From positions 42,713,686 through 42,777,685 of the forward strand of contig NC_083604.1 of assembly GCF_029168945.1 (NCBI RefSeq): a DNA stretch of 64,000 bases, read 5' to 3'. This document shows positions 36,600 through 48,431 of this stretch, piece by piece; the first letter of the stretch is position 1; every line of letters begins with the position of its first letter. The notes under the pieces were generated by a model. The model was given only the letters and a program-made list of their open reading frames with translations, ran no database searches and had not been told where the DNA came from. The position numbers were made by a program, and so were the translations under genes. The stretch is from Cannabis sativa. Its lineage: Eukaryota > Streptophyta > Magnoliopsida > Rosales > Cannabaceae.

Positions 36600-36715
36600 A
36601 AAATCAAAATTTAAATAAATTAGAAAAAATAAGAATAAATTAAAAAATTAGGAGATGAGAGATTAGAAAATAATGACAATTAGGCTGCCATATTAACTCC
36701 TAAAAACTCTCGAAT
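36600..36715. repeat. Short dispersed repeat, second copy
   Basis: Same block as 5405-5535; it is closer to the 62440-62530 copy in having taatgacaattaggctgcc. Confidence 0.55.
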
Positions 36716-37313
36716 ATTGAATATATTGATACCTCATGTATGAATAGTTGGTTAACACTAAAAAGAGATCCAAATTATGACCATATGTAACCCTTGTAAT
36801 AAAACAAATCAAACAAAATAAATAAATAAAGTTAGATTCTAAGAAGAAATCAATAAAAGACTAAAATGGTTAAGTCAAGAAGATGAAGTTTGTTTTTTTA
36901 AAAGAAGAAGAAGAACTTAGATACAATTAGAAGAAGAAGAAGAAATCAAAAGAGTTGAAAAATAATAACCATACCAAAATTAGTGAATCAGATTTGGGAA
37001 TACAGATTTATATGGATTACAAATTTTATGTAAGATACAAATACTAAAGAAGATGAAGAGGACCAGACAGGGAGAGAGGGGAAGAAGCAGAGACCCATGG
37101 AGAGTAGAGTTGGTGAAAGAAAGAAAAATAGGCAGCTAACGTTCATGAAAAGAGGAGTAGAGGAGCGACGAAACAATGAGGAGATTATGATAGTGTTGTA
37201 GAGGAGGCCATGAAGAGATGGTGGTTTTTTTTTTCTTTTCTTTTCTTTTTTTTTTTTTTTGAAATAAACTTGTGCTTCATTAGAATAGGCAAAGAAAGTA
37301 CAAAGCAAACAAG

Positions 37314-37742
37314 TTACATGGAAGGTAAAGGACTATTCCAAACCAACTCATTATCTAATCCTAATCTCACCCTGGCAACCTTATGGGCCATTTGATTAAA
37401 ATCCCTACACACACGAACAATCTTAAGATCAGGACTGAAAGATAACAAGTTTTTAATGCTAATTAATATGTCATCGAGTGGACTAGCATTCCATTTACAA
37501 GACTTACGTTTATCAACTATGGTTTTACAATCTATCTTCAATATATCCATTGGAAGATGAAGCAATTGAATCCATTAGATAGCAAGATGAATTGCCTTGG
37601 CTTTAGCAATGACAGCAGGAGCATTCCCAACACAAGGCTTGGCTATGCCGGCTTTCACTTGATCAAACTCATCAACAAGAACAATACCGTAGCTGTACTT
37701 CTTACTGTGAGGATCAATAGCAGCATCAGTGTAAACCTGTAA
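37314..37742 (-). pseudogene. LINE ORF2 RNase H domain (copy 2)
   Basis: VYTDAAIDPHSKKYSYGIVL starts near 37742 with CAG in place of the copy 1 stop, followed by AKAKAIHLAI, a stop, and DCKTIVDKRKSC with FNQMAHKVARV. It belongs to the RVT_3-type RNase H found at the C-terminus of many plant L1 proteins. One stop still divides the domain. Confidence 0.78.
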
Positions 37743-38594
37743 AGATCCCTCCTCCACAATATCCAAAACCTTGCTTTGCAACTGAACTGAAGCACTAGGA
37801 AGCTGATTAGCCTGCTGTGCATCTAAGTATTTAAAAAAATAATTGATACACCAATCAAAAACATCAAAGGCATGTAAGATATTGTTATGATGTAAATGAT
37901 TATTCCTTTGATTCCAAAGAGTCCATAAGAAACAAAACAGTATGCTAATATAATCTTTGTCCACAACATTAAAAGAGCATAATAAAAAATCACTTATATC
38001 AAGGTGTTATATTTATAATAATGATCCACAAACTTAGAGGATTTCCAGGCTTTTTTCAATCTGGAACACCCTAGCAAAGCATGATGAACTATTTCTGGAC
38101 TGCTTTTACAAAGAGGACAAAGTGGGGAATTAATAATATGTCTAGCAAAAAGGGAGGAAGCAACTGGAATAGAATAGGACACAACCCTCCAAACAAAATG
38201 TTTAATTTTAGGGGGAACTGTAGAATGTCATATCTTACTCCAAAACTTTTTTGAATTAAAAGCCAAAGAAGAAGAGGGGATATCCTGATTAGAAAGAGCT
38301 AATTGATAGGCTGACTTGACACTGAAAAAACCAAAGCTCTCCCCAGACCAAACAATGTCATATTTACCTGACAAACCCGTAACGGAACCTTCAGAATGTC
38401 ATGTATAATGGATTCCTCAAAGTGATTTCTTAATTTAGATACATCCCAATAACTTGAGATAAAATACGAAAGTTTAGGCAAAGCAGGAAAATAGTCATTC
38501 TTATAGAAAATATGTATATTGTTTGGAGGCCAGTAGTCCTCAATGGTTAGAATATTATCCCCATCCCCCACCTTCCAAATAAGACCAGAAGCCA

Positions 38595-39593
38595 TCAGAT
38601 CTCTTCCCCAAAGAATACTCCTCCAGGCAAAAGAGGGATTATGATCAGGAACAGCATCCAAAATAGAGGAATTAGGAAAGTATCTAGCTTTAAGAACTTG
38701 GCACAATAAATAGAGGAATTAGGAAAGTATCTTTTCCAATCCTGTTTTGCTAACATAGCTTGATTAAATTGAATTAAAGAACGAAAACCCAACCCTCCCA
38801 GATACTTAGATTGACAAACTTTTTTCCAAGATTTCCAATGAATTTTTCTAGAATTGCCAGAAGAATCCCACCAGAATCTAGCCACCGCAGCTTCAATTCC
38901 TTTACATAATTTAACAGGGAGTCTAAAATAAGCCATTGCATAAGCAGGAATGGCCTGAATCACAGCCTTAAGAAGAATCTCCTTACCAGCCTTGGAGAAC
39001 CATTTATTAGACCAATTAGTCAGAACAGAAAGAACTTTGTCCTTAAGAAAAGTAAAAGAATGATACTTAGATTGAGAAAGACATTGAGGCAAGCCTAAGT
39101 ATTTACTAATGAAAGGCCTATCTTTAAGGTCAAAAGTAGTGAAGAAAAGGTTTCTAATATCTTGAGGGATATTAGGAGAAAATAAAATGGAAGATTTGGC
39201 AAAGTTAATGGCCCGACCAGATGCTTGACAATAGAGCTGAAAGATATCCCTTAAAGAGCTACATGAATCCCTATCAGTAGAGCAAAAAATAAGACTATCA
39301 TCTGCAAAAAGAAGATGAGAAATAGAAGGAGCCCTCCTGGAAATTGCTACACCCTTAAAGAGACCTTCAGATTGATGAGCACGAAGAAGAGAAGAAAGTC
39401 CCTCCGCACAAAGAAGAAAGAGATAGGGTGATAAAGGATCCCCTTGCCTAAGGCCTCGAGAGGGCCTAATCGACCCTTTGACAACACCATTAACCAAAAA
39501 GGAAAGGCTAGAGGTAGTGACACATTTCATAATAAGGGAAACAAAATTGATAGGGATATTGAAATGAAGCGTAACACTTTCAAATAGTGCCAA
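38595..39593 (-). pseudogene. LINE ORF2 reverse transcriptase (copy 2), catalytic box intact
   Basis: A 332-codon open frame holds GLRQGDPLSPYLFLL, SHLLFADDSLIF (the FADD catalytic aspartates), the palm-thumb region and WFSKAGKEILLKAVIQAIP, followed by FWWDSSGNSRKIHWKSW. The N-terminal RT blocks (FRSISLCTTFYK, DMAKAFDRVNWHYLK) lie in other frames at 39527-39925. The frame is longer than in copy 1 but ORF2 as a whole is broken by frameshifts, the 40219 insertion and the solo LTR. Confidence 0.88.
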
Positions 39594-40218
39594 TTAACCC
39601 TATCAAAAGCCTTAGCCATATCAACCTTTAAGGCAGCCCAACCATATTTACCATGCTTTCGAGAGTTGATAGCATGAACAACCTCTTGAGCAATCAAAAT
39701 ATTATCAAAAATAACTCTCCCAGCCACAAAAGTACTTTAAAAAGGAGATATAATTTTATCAAGCACCATTTTATGCCTATTTGCCAAGACTTTAGAAATG
39801 ACCTTATAAAAGGTGGTACAAAGACTTATGGATCTAAAATCTTTAAGAGTATGGGCCTTTTGTTTTTTAGGAATAAGGACAATTAAGGTAGAATTGATCT
39901 CAGAGAAATCAGCCTCATTGTTCAAACAGTTTAAGACAGCATGAACAAGATCAGATCCAACAGTATCCCAATTCTTTTGGTAGAAATAAGCGTTAAGGCC
40001 ATCAAGACCTGGTGCTTTATCCCCAGAAAGCTATAAAATAACCTGTTGTACTTCATCAAAAGTAAAAGGCTGACCTAAGAAATCAACCTCGGAGTCCCTA
40101 AGAGGGGGACCCAAGCAATCAAGGATGTGGTTAACTGCCACAGCATCACAATCATTTCAATGGAAAAGATCCCCAAAATAAGATAAGATTAAATCACTCA
40201 TATCCTCAAGGTTGCTAA

Positions 40219-40594
40219 GGTATATGGGGCCTAAGGCGAAATCAAATTTTGGGGCCCCTATATATATAGTTTTACTATTATAAATATTATAGTTCTAGTA
40301 CTTAGTTTAATGGTAAAACTTTTAAAAACTCTTAAGAGCTCCAAGGTTCAATCCCTCATAACTACACATTAAATATTTTTTAAAAAAAAAATTAAAATGT
40401 ACAGGTTGGGAATTGATCCCATGACCTCTTAGAGAGAAGTTAAACCTTTTACCACTGCACCAAACAATTTTTATTATATTTTCTTCTTATTTAAAATTTT
40501 ATCTATATATTAATATTTTTTTCACAATTTCGTGGCCCTAAGCGTTCGGGGCCTCAAGGCGCACGCCTAGCCTGCCTACCCTCAGGGTCGGCCC
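40219..40594. mobile_element. 376-bp insertion with two convergent tRNA-like promoters
   Basis: Absent from copy 1 (9047-9055 reads straight through) and flanked by TGCTAA at 40213-40218 and 40595-40600. On the plus strand TAGTTTAATGG (40303) and GGTTCAATCCC (40345) fit Pol III A and B boxes at tRNA-like spacing. On the minus strand TGGTGCAGTGG (40462) and GGATCAATTCC (40419) form a second pair facing the first. The ends carry related ggggcct..aaggcg segments. It may be an inverted composite SINE or an unclassified MITE. Confidence 0.65.
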
Positions 40595-41020
40595 TGCTAA
40601 AGACACTACCATGATCATCCCAAAGGAATTTAATAGTCTTATTTCGTTTCCTTTGTGAGGCAAAACGATGAAAAAAAAAAAGTAGTGTTTCTATCCCCAT
40701 CCTTTAACCAGTGAACCCTAGCCCTTTGTCTCCAATAAACTTCCTCTTTATACAAGAGGGCATCTAGTTGGGACTAAAGATATTTGATTTGTGAGATAAC
40801 ATTGTTATCTCGAGAAAGAGTGGATTAAAGTCTGTCAACTTCCTGTTGAAGAGTAAGAATCCTAGACTTAAAGATATGTCTAGTAGACTTACCCCAGGAC
40901 TTAAGAGAAGAAATGCAAGCTGAGCAGAAATGAACCTAGAGTAAACACCTAAATTAGACCCCTCATGGGAAATCCTATTCCAAGCACTTTTAATGGTAGT
41001 ATAAAAAGCAAGGTTCTCTA

Positions 41021-41959
41021 TGTTGGAAATATTTTACCAGGATCTTAGATTTACTAACAAGTATGTTGTTTAACATCCTAAATATGAAATTCTAAAACGA
41101 TATTAAATAAACACATATAAAGTATGAGAAACCTTACAGTGGTTGCAGCGAAATATGATGTCTCCTTCCACTCAGATCTCTAACCCTTGTATCCTTTCTG
41201 TCGCAGAGTATCACTAAGATCTGAGCCCGAATGTCCTTCTATTGAATCTGGATTCTTCACGATCTTCCACACTATGATTAAGGTACCACTTGATGTGTGT
41301 GGGCACTCACTCGATCACTCAAGGGGTTCAATTTCAATAGTAAAGAAGAGAGAGGAAGAGTGGCGGCTAGGTTTAAGGTAGAAGGCACTCACGTGTTCTC
41401 TGAAGGAATAAGATGCATCCTCTTTTTCCTGAAGCCATCACTACCTATTTATAGTATGCCACCTAGGGTTAGGTTAGAATTATTTGGCATTAAAATAATG
41501 AAAAAATAAATGATAAAAGCCTACAATAGTGGCCGGCCATAGCATTGGATATTGGGCCCCACTTTTGTAATTTTGCTGTTTTATCATTTCTATATCTCAT
41601 TTTCTCAAAAACGCCAATTTTCAAATTCAACCATTTAAATGCCAATTCCAACTATTTAATAACTAAAATTAATTATTAAATAATATTGTCATTTAATATA
41701 TTTATTAATTAGACTAACCAAAGTCTCTTAATTAATAAATGTACCCTAGAAACTCTTTCTTCACAATTTTGCCCTTGCTTAGTGAAAATTCACAAACTAG
41801 ACATAGTCTAATTTTAGAATTATAATTGATCAATCAAAATTAATTAACTAAGTCTTACAAGCAGTATTGTCTCAACTAGTATGGGGACCATGTGCCTATA
41901 TATCCGAGCTTCCAATAAGCAGACCAAGAATTTACCAAGTAAATTCATTGACTTGTTAA
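41021..41959 (-). mobile_element. LINE-borne solo LTR, left half (copy 2)
   Basis: Begins TGTTGGAAATATTTTACC after CTCTA (41016-41020). It is broken at GTTAA (41955-41959), the target site of the plus-strand gag-only element, and resumes at 54119. The complete LTR is about 1.87 kb with no internal region. Confidence 0.93.
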
Positions 41960-43867
41960 TGTTGGATTTTATGCCCTAAATAAAACTCTTTACAATCTGA
42001 TTAGTTATCAATATAAGAAATTTGAAGTGATTGATGTTTGCATGAATTTTACATGCTAATGGTTTAATATGTTAAATATGTTTATGACATTCATACACAC
42101 AAAATCAGTTAAATTCAGATCATATCTTTATTCACATTTACAGTATCGTCAACACAGTAGAATGTGATTGTGATCATATGCATCAAAATTTTTGGTCCCT
42201 GTTTCATCACTGTTATTGGATTTACACTAATGTGATAATCAGCGATGATGTGTACTTACACTTGGAGTAAGTGTTATGTTCTTTCCAGGACATTAGTAAA
42301 GTATACTAGTTTCGAATGTATGGAGTATACATTGGACTGGACCGATATTGCAACTAAGTTAAGATATTACAAACTTACCGTTACACATATCTTTCCAAGT
42401 CAATATCAGTAGTTGATGTTAAGATTAAAAGAATCTAAATCCAGATATGCTTAGGCTCAACTCAGGAGTGTTATTCATGTTCTTTGATTTATTAGTTAAG
42501 CCTACTTTTGGGTCAGGGTGATACGTATATTTTGGGAACATGATAGTATGATTGAGTGGGAGTGCTGAACATAAATATGGAATCTATAGCTTCTACTGGT
42601 GTATAGAAGTCAAGTGATGATTCCCTTCGAGCTTAGCAAATAGAAGTAAATGGATGAGCTCTTGTTTAACTGACTAATTATTAGATCACTAAACACCATT
42701 TACAGGTAGCTAAGTGTTTTAAGGGGCAAAATACATTGAGGGGTGAGAACGGTAAAGAAATCCCATCTCGATGTAGATCATCTATATAGAGGATCTTTAA
42801 ATCAAAATAAGATTATAACAATGGTTAAATGAGATAGTATATTGATATCGTGGAACATACAATATGCTCTATATAAGTCTAAGAGTGCAATTCTAAGTTC
42901 TAAGAGTGGATTCAACGAAGAATTAATAAGTAGGAATTTACTTGGTAAATTTGGTTCACTTATTGTAAGCTCAGCATATAGATCCATGGTCCCCATTTTA
43001 GTTGAGAACATTCTACTTGTAAGACTCATTAATTGATTCGTGATTGATCAATTATAATTCTAAAGTTAGACTATGTCTAATTTTATGAATTTTCACTAAG
43101 CAGAGGTGAAATTGTAAAGAAAAGAGTTTTCTAGGTTTATTTATTTATTAATGGACTTTATATGTCTAATTAATAATTAAATTAAATGACAATATTATTT
43201 AATAATCTATTTTAGTTATTAAATAATTAGTTTTGGCATTTAAAAGGTTAGAATTGGAAAATTGGCGTTTTTGAGAAAATAGAGATAAAAATTTGATAAA
43301 AGTGCAAAATTAAGTGAGGCCCATTACTACACCATGGCCGACCACTTAATGTGCTTTTTCAAATTAATATTTTCATTATTTTAATGCCAAATAAATCCTA
43401 ACCTAAACCTAGTAGTTGCCTATAAATAGAAAGTGATGGCTCAGTCTCATACAATGCTTTCATTAGTAATCTGACAGAAATTTCTCTCTTCAGAAAAACT
43501 GAGCCTTCCCCACTTTCTATACCTGGCCGAAACCCTCTCTCTTCTTTTCTCCTTGATCAATTTCGACCCTAGTGAAAGAGTAAGTGCCCACACACAGCAA
43601 GCAGTAACTCAATCATAGATTGGAAGACTGTGAAGGATCAAACTTGAAGAAGAAGGACATTCGGGCTCAGATCTTGATTATACTCTGCTACAGAAAGGAT
43701 TCGAGGGTTAGAGATCTGAGTGGAAGGAGACATTAATTCCGCTGCATCAATGTAAGGTTTTCTTAACTTTATATGTGTTTAATTTATCGTTTTAGAAAGT
43801 TCATATTTAGGGTTTAAACAACATACTTGTGAGTAGATCTAAGATCTTGGTAAAATAATTTCCAACA
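41960..43867 (+). repeat. 5' LTR of the plus-strand TR-GAG element
   Basis: TGTTGGATTTTATGCCC to AATTTCCAACA. A TATA box (tataaata) lies at 43421-43428, so transcription likely starts near 43450 and the R-U5 part is about 400 bp. A donor-like ATGTAAGG is at 43751-43758. Confidence 0.93.
43421..43428 (+). promoter_or_regulatory. TATA box in the TR-GAG LTR
   Basis: tataaata preceded by gttgcc; the same box occurs in the 3' LTR at 53670-53677 and inverted in the solo LTR at 21137-23046 (near 21581). Confidence 0.7.
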
Positions 43868-43868
43868 A

Positions 43869-43885
43869 CTGGCCTCAGAGCCATG
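43869..43885 (+). promoter_or_regulatory. Degenerate primer-binding site
   Basis: CTGGCCTCAGAGCCATG follows the LTR after one base. TGGCCTCAGAGC differs at two positions from the initiator Met tRNA site TGGTATCAGAGC; the minus-strand relative has one mismatch. Confidence 0.7.
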
Positions 43886-46800
43886 GTAATTGATTTACTT
43901 GCATGAAATTTGGACTTTAAAACGATTGTTTGTTTGTTTTTGGATGGTATCATGTTGTATTGAGTGTTATTTGATGATTGATTGATGTTTGTAAATTTTT
44001 GTAAAAAATAATTGCGATTCTGTTTCTGGAATTATTTTTATTGGATAGTATGGAAAAAATTAAGCAAGTTAGCCTTTTACAGAACTCAATTTCGATTTTA
44101 TTTGAATTAGTTATGAATTTTTGAAGATTTGAAAAAATCGGGGTTGTGCTGAAATTTTCCTGCGATCGCGAAAACTGTCCGTACAGTTCACAATTTTTTC
44201 GTTTTTCTTCGATTTTTCATGCTTTTTCATGGAATTAACTTCCGATTTTTTTGTATATTTTTGTATATATACTATTTCTATTCCTAATTCAATTCTAATT
44301 ATCATTTTGAATTAATTTAATATTTTTTTAAATTTAATTCAAGATATTAGTGTAATTTGAATTTGAATAGAATTAGTAACTATCTTCTTGCTTAAAAATC
44401 TATCTTATTTTTAAATTTGATTATATCTTATCTTATTTTTAAATTGAAGGTCAGATTTTATATATATTTTTTAAATTAAATCTTTTTTAGATATTTTGAC
44501 CTTATTTAAATTTAAAATAAGATATTTATAATCATGTAATTTTAAATAGATATAAGATATTTTGCTAACTTTTAAATTTTGTTATTTTATTTATTTAAAT
44601 TAAATTTAAAATCTGAAAAGATATTTCATTTATCTTTTCTAATTTTTATTTAATTTTTATTTTTAAAATAACATTTAATTTTTAAAAGGTAGTTAGCAAA
44701 TTTTTGAAATGATATTTAGGTTGGTTGAAACCTAATTTTTCAAAAAGTAGGTTTAATTTTAAATATTTATTTTTTAAATAATTTTGAAATTTAAATTTTT
44801 TCTGAAATTAAATATATTTTTTTTAATTTTATTTTTTTTCGAAAATTAAAATATTTTTTATTTAATTATTTATTTTTCGAAATTATTTATTTAAAATTAA
44901 ATAAATCCTACTTCCAACTATCCAGCTAACCTTGTTGCAGGAGTATGTGGTTTTAGCTTGTGTGTAAGTTTTCTAAACCTATTATTACTTGATTGCAAAT
45001 AGCCATGGTTACTTTTTGCCAGATCTAATGATCTGATGGCTCCCTTGGTCAAGTTAATAATTTGTAACAGGTAAATTTTACAATCTTCTTTCATCTGTGT
45101 ATGACCTAGCAACATGATAGGATCCATCCAAAGTGTGCCTGTGTGAGCCTATATGTTTATTTTGTTTTAATATAGATACATATAGGTTGTTGCTAAATAA
45201 AATGTCACACCATGATAGATTTTATTTAGGTCCATTTAGTTATTGGACCTATTCAATTAATAACAGTTATTTATTTTAAGGTTAAATTCCTCTATTTTGG
45301 GCCTTGTGTGAGAGTTGGGAGCCATAGAAGTGGGTACGACATACTGAACCCAGCACCCCTCACATGAACTACCCCAATTGTGAAGGCCCATTTGCCTGAT
45401 TTGAATAACTGTACTAGGTTAATTATATTAGTTTGACCTAATAAAATTGAATTAGCAACATAATTAACTTTTAAAATATATGAAAATTTATTTTCATTTT
45501 AATATTTTAAAGTTAATTTTAAGAAAAACACTTTTAGTTTAGATATTATTTCTAGACAAACTATTTGTATTTTTCTTGTATTTAATTAAATATAGAATTT
45601 TAACTAACTAAGATTCTTTCTGGAACTTATTTAATTAAATATTCCTATTTAAGTTATAAATTAATTGTATCAACTAATTTTTCTTATCTAACTTAAATTT
45701 GAATATTTGATTTAAATTTTAAATCAAGTTGAGGAATCCTAGGCATTAGTTATTAAAGATTCTTAAGATATTTTTAAGTTAATATCTTTTCAAATATTAA
45801 CTTAAAATGGAATATTTTAGATATTTTTTGGTTAATATCTTTTCAAATATTAACTTTAAAAAGATATCTTCAAATTAAGTGGTTACAACTTAATTTTTGA
45901 TATTTAATTAAATCTAAATTTGAAATTATTTAAGTTTTAGATTTTTTCTATCTAACTTAAATTAGATATTTTTCAAATTTTTTGAAAAGATACTCAGTCA
46001 AATAAGATATTTTCTAGATAGTAATTTCTAGACTACTTATTATTTCTAATATTTAAATAGGAAAATATTATACATTGTGAAATTAATTATTTAAATAATT
46101 AATTTTGGTACAATTTTATTAAGTATATTTTTCCTAGTATTAAACTATAAATTAATAATTAAGCCTTCTCGACACTTAATTATTATTTCTTGAGTTTAAT
46201 ACATTTAATTAACTTGAAAAATCTAAATATCTAAGTTGATTTTCATCATGATACTTAAATATTTATTGATTTTTCATGACACTTAATTAAATAGAAAATT
46301 ATTTTTAGGTTGAAATTTAATTTTTCAACTTAAATTTAAATAATTTTCAATATATATATATTCTTTATTTTATTAATCAATTTCGTAATTTGCATTTTAA
46401 TTATGCAATATTTTTGAATTTTTTTTTCTTGAAAAATAGATCGAGTTGTAAATTAATTATTTATTTTAATTAATTCTTGGACCAACTCAAGTCAATGATT
46501 TTTTTCATTTAATTGATTAATTTAAAATAAATGAATTTAAAATATATATATTATTAGAAATTGAATTAACTAGTCAAAAGAAAATCTAGATAGATGATAT
46601 TTTTGCTTGAAGTATTTCTTTTCTATTTTTATTATTTTCGAAAATTGTATTTTTATATACTTTAAATTTTTGAACCCAATAAATATATTCTCAAAGGAAA
46701 TTTTTAAGTTGCTAATTATTTAATTTAATTCAACTTAAATTAATTTCCTTAATATTTATATTTAAGATTACTACTAAGACGGAAATAATTAATTTTATTT

Positions 46801-46980
46801 CAATCACTATCTAAGTATAATTTTATAAATATTATATTAAATTCTTATTTTTGAATTTTAATTCTTAATTTAGAATTTAATGAGATTTATTTATTAGAAT
46901 AATAAAGAAAATACATTTTAAATGATGAGCTTTATTATTATTAAGATATTCGATCTCCATTGTGGGTTTTACACCGCGTT
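43886..46980 (+). other. AT-rich TR-GAG leader, upstream part
   Basis: About 3.1 kb of extremely AT-rich DNA, collinear with the minus-strand element's leader but with many indels. No open frame with family signatures. A short conserved patch (45330-45420, around ctcacatgaactacccca) matches the inverse of about 29205-29290. Confidence 0.6.
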
Positions 46981-46989
46981 TGTTTTAGT

Positions 46990-47300
46990 GAGTAATCCTC
47001 CCTAATGGAGGAACGTTCATTAGCAATTTCGCACCGTTTAATCTCGCATGATAAGTGGTTTGTAAGTGTTTTATATGGTATAGATCACCCTAATGGTGGC
47101 GACCATATTTGACTTGCAAATTGCGAAACAATGGTAGAAGCTCATGAGATAGAATAGCCTTGACTCTCGCCTAAACGGGACAACGCTGGATTCCAATCTT
47201 GATCGAATAAAAGGTTGCTAGAATGTTTAACATTCTAGATGAGCTGACAACTCTATTCAATGGATGGTAGCTTTGACTCTCGCCTAAACGGGACACTGAT
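46990..47300 (+). promoter_or_regulatory. Conserved structured block upstream of gag
   Basis: Contains hairpin CCTCCCTAATGGAGG (46997-47011), hairpin CACCCTAATGGTG (47086-47098), a 22-bp motif ending CCTAAACGGGACA twice (47161-47182, 47274-47295), and a perfect 10-bp-stem hairpin CTAGAATGTT/AACATTCTAG (47218-47238). The same order occurs inverted at 27392-27700, while flanking AT-rich DNA has diverged. Position just before gag suits an RNA packaging or dimerisation signal; that role is inferred. Confidence 0.6.
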
Positions 47301-47473
47301 ATCAGTTTGTTGAAAACCTTGGAAATTATTTAGGATTGAATTTTTTAAGTATTTTCTCATATCATTCCTACTTGCTATGTGCTTATAATTTCTGAATTGA
47401 TTTTGTGTGTTAAACCATTATTTAATTTCTATTTGTTGATTTCTATTATTTTGTAGTATCCTGTTTTGTCAAA

Positions 47474-48340
47474 ATGAATTCCATGTTATCACTGTTGACT
47501 GAAAATAAGCTGAATGGATCTAACTTCAATAAATGGAATGAGAACATTAATATTGCTCTCATAGGAGAAAGTGCCTTGTTTGTTTTAACTGAGCCGTCAC
47601 CTGAAGTGCCTGGGGACAATGCTTCCAAAGCTGTGAAAGAAAAGTATGAGTGTTGGCAGAAAGCAAATGACAAAGCTCTATACTTTATGCTTTCTAGCAT
47701 GGTTGACACCCTCAAAACTCGGTTTTCTAAAGGCGAGAAGTTTCTTGAAGTTATGACGAAGTTAAATGAGCTATTCGGTAAGGCATCACTTCAGTCACGC
47801 TTTGACGCGACTAAGAAGTACATTAATGCACGGATGGAACCTCATCAAAACGTGCGTGACCATGTTCTCCTCATGTCCAGTTATTTCCAAGAAGCCCAGG
47901 ATCATGGTGCTGAAATGGACAGTGCTACTCAAGTTAGTCTTATCTTGAATAGCCTGACTCCAGCATTTCTACCATACACATCAAATTATGTCATGAATAA
48001 GAAGGAAATTGACTTTCATGAATTAGTCAATGACCTTCAAACTTATGAAAATTTGATTGGAGGACCCAAGAAGAAAGGGAGTAAACCTCACAATCCTGGG
48101 AATGGTAATGGGACGATAAAACCTGAAGCAAATGTTGCCTCTGCTTCAAAGCCCAAATCGAAGAGGAAGTGGAACAACACCAAGAAGCGAACTAAAGCCA
48201 TGAAGAATAAAAAGGCTGCTCCTTCTGGTGATGCTACACTTAAAGGAAAGTGTTTCTACTGCAATGAGAAAGGTCATTGGAAACCCCAGTGTCCTAAACT
48301 TCTTGCAAAGAAACAAGGTATTTCCATTTATAAATTTTAA
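47474..48340 (+). CDS. Copia-type gag with zinc knuckle, sole protein of the TR-GAG element
   Basis: A 288-codon open frame. The N-terminal part (MNSMLSLLTENKLNGSNF, KWNENINIAL) is the start of copia-type gag. Residues ~60-200 are the UBN2-like capsid core (NELFGKASLQSRFDATKK, HQNVRDHVLLMSSYF, LNSLTPAFLPYTSNYVM). A basic Lys/Pro-rich segment (~205-260) precedes a CX2CX4HX4C knuckle, CFYCNEKGHWKPQC. It would build the particle and bind RNA. No protease or pol follows in any frame. If the candidate intron 48318-48417 is removed, the C-terminus changes to KKQGQAT. The start codon follows a TTTTGTAG acceptor-like tract. The minus-strand relative has the same frame with three stops. Confidence 0.93.
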   Translation: MNSMLSLLTENKLNGSNFNKWNENINIALIGESALFVLTEPSPEVPGDNASKAVKEKYECWQKANDKALYFMLSSMVDTLKTRFSKGEKFLEVMTKLNELFGKASLQSRFDATKKYINARMEPHQNVRDHVLLMSSYFQEAQDHGAEMDSATQVSLILNSLTPAFLPYTSNYVMNKKEIDFHELVNDLQTYENLIGGPKKKGSKPHNPGNGNGTIKPEANVASASKPKSKRKWNNTKKRTKAMKNKKAAPSGDATLKGKCFYCNEKGHWKPQCPKLLAKKQGISIYKF

Positions 48341-48417
48341 GAGTTTAGTGAATTGTTATCCAATTGGATTTATGATTCTGGACTAAACTTTGTTTATTTA
48401 TTTTCTTCTTCTTATAG
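48318..48417 (+). other. Candidate 100-nt intron at the end of gag
   Basis: Donor CAAG/GTATTTCC at 48318, acceptor TTCTTCTTCTTATAG at 48417, AT-rich between. Splicing joins codon 282 in phase to QAT and a TGA at 48429-48431. The minus-strand relative keeps both signals (near 26282-26378) and would end QAS before TAA. Confidence 0.6.
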
Positions 48418-48431
48418 GTCAAGCTACTTGA

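Larger units (their letters stand above)
33841..37220. other. AT-rich segment with captured host-gene pieces (copy 2)
   Basis: Duplicate of 2621-6045 with small indels, including a deletion in copy 2 near 34870. It carries the same exon-like blocks, host-protein fragment, dispersed repeat and TC-rich (minus strand) stretch. No complete gene. Confidence 0.6.
37224..41020 (-). mobile_element. L1 LINE, copy 2: tail and ORF2 RT/RNase H half
   Basis: T-rich 37224-37260 is the inverse of the poly(A) tail. On the minus strand the domain order is the same as in copy 1: linker, RT, thumb, a zinc-finger-like LCPLCKSSPEIVHHALLGC (about 38060-38130) and RNase H. It is interrupted by a 376-bp insertion at 40219-40594 and ends at CTCTA (41016-41020), where the solo LTR begins; the LINE resumes at 55064. 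Confidence 0.9.

Noticed and set aside
40303..40462. Genuine tRNA genes on both strands
   Set aside because: A- and B-box-like words are present but no acceptor stem or anticodon arm closes into a cloverleaf.
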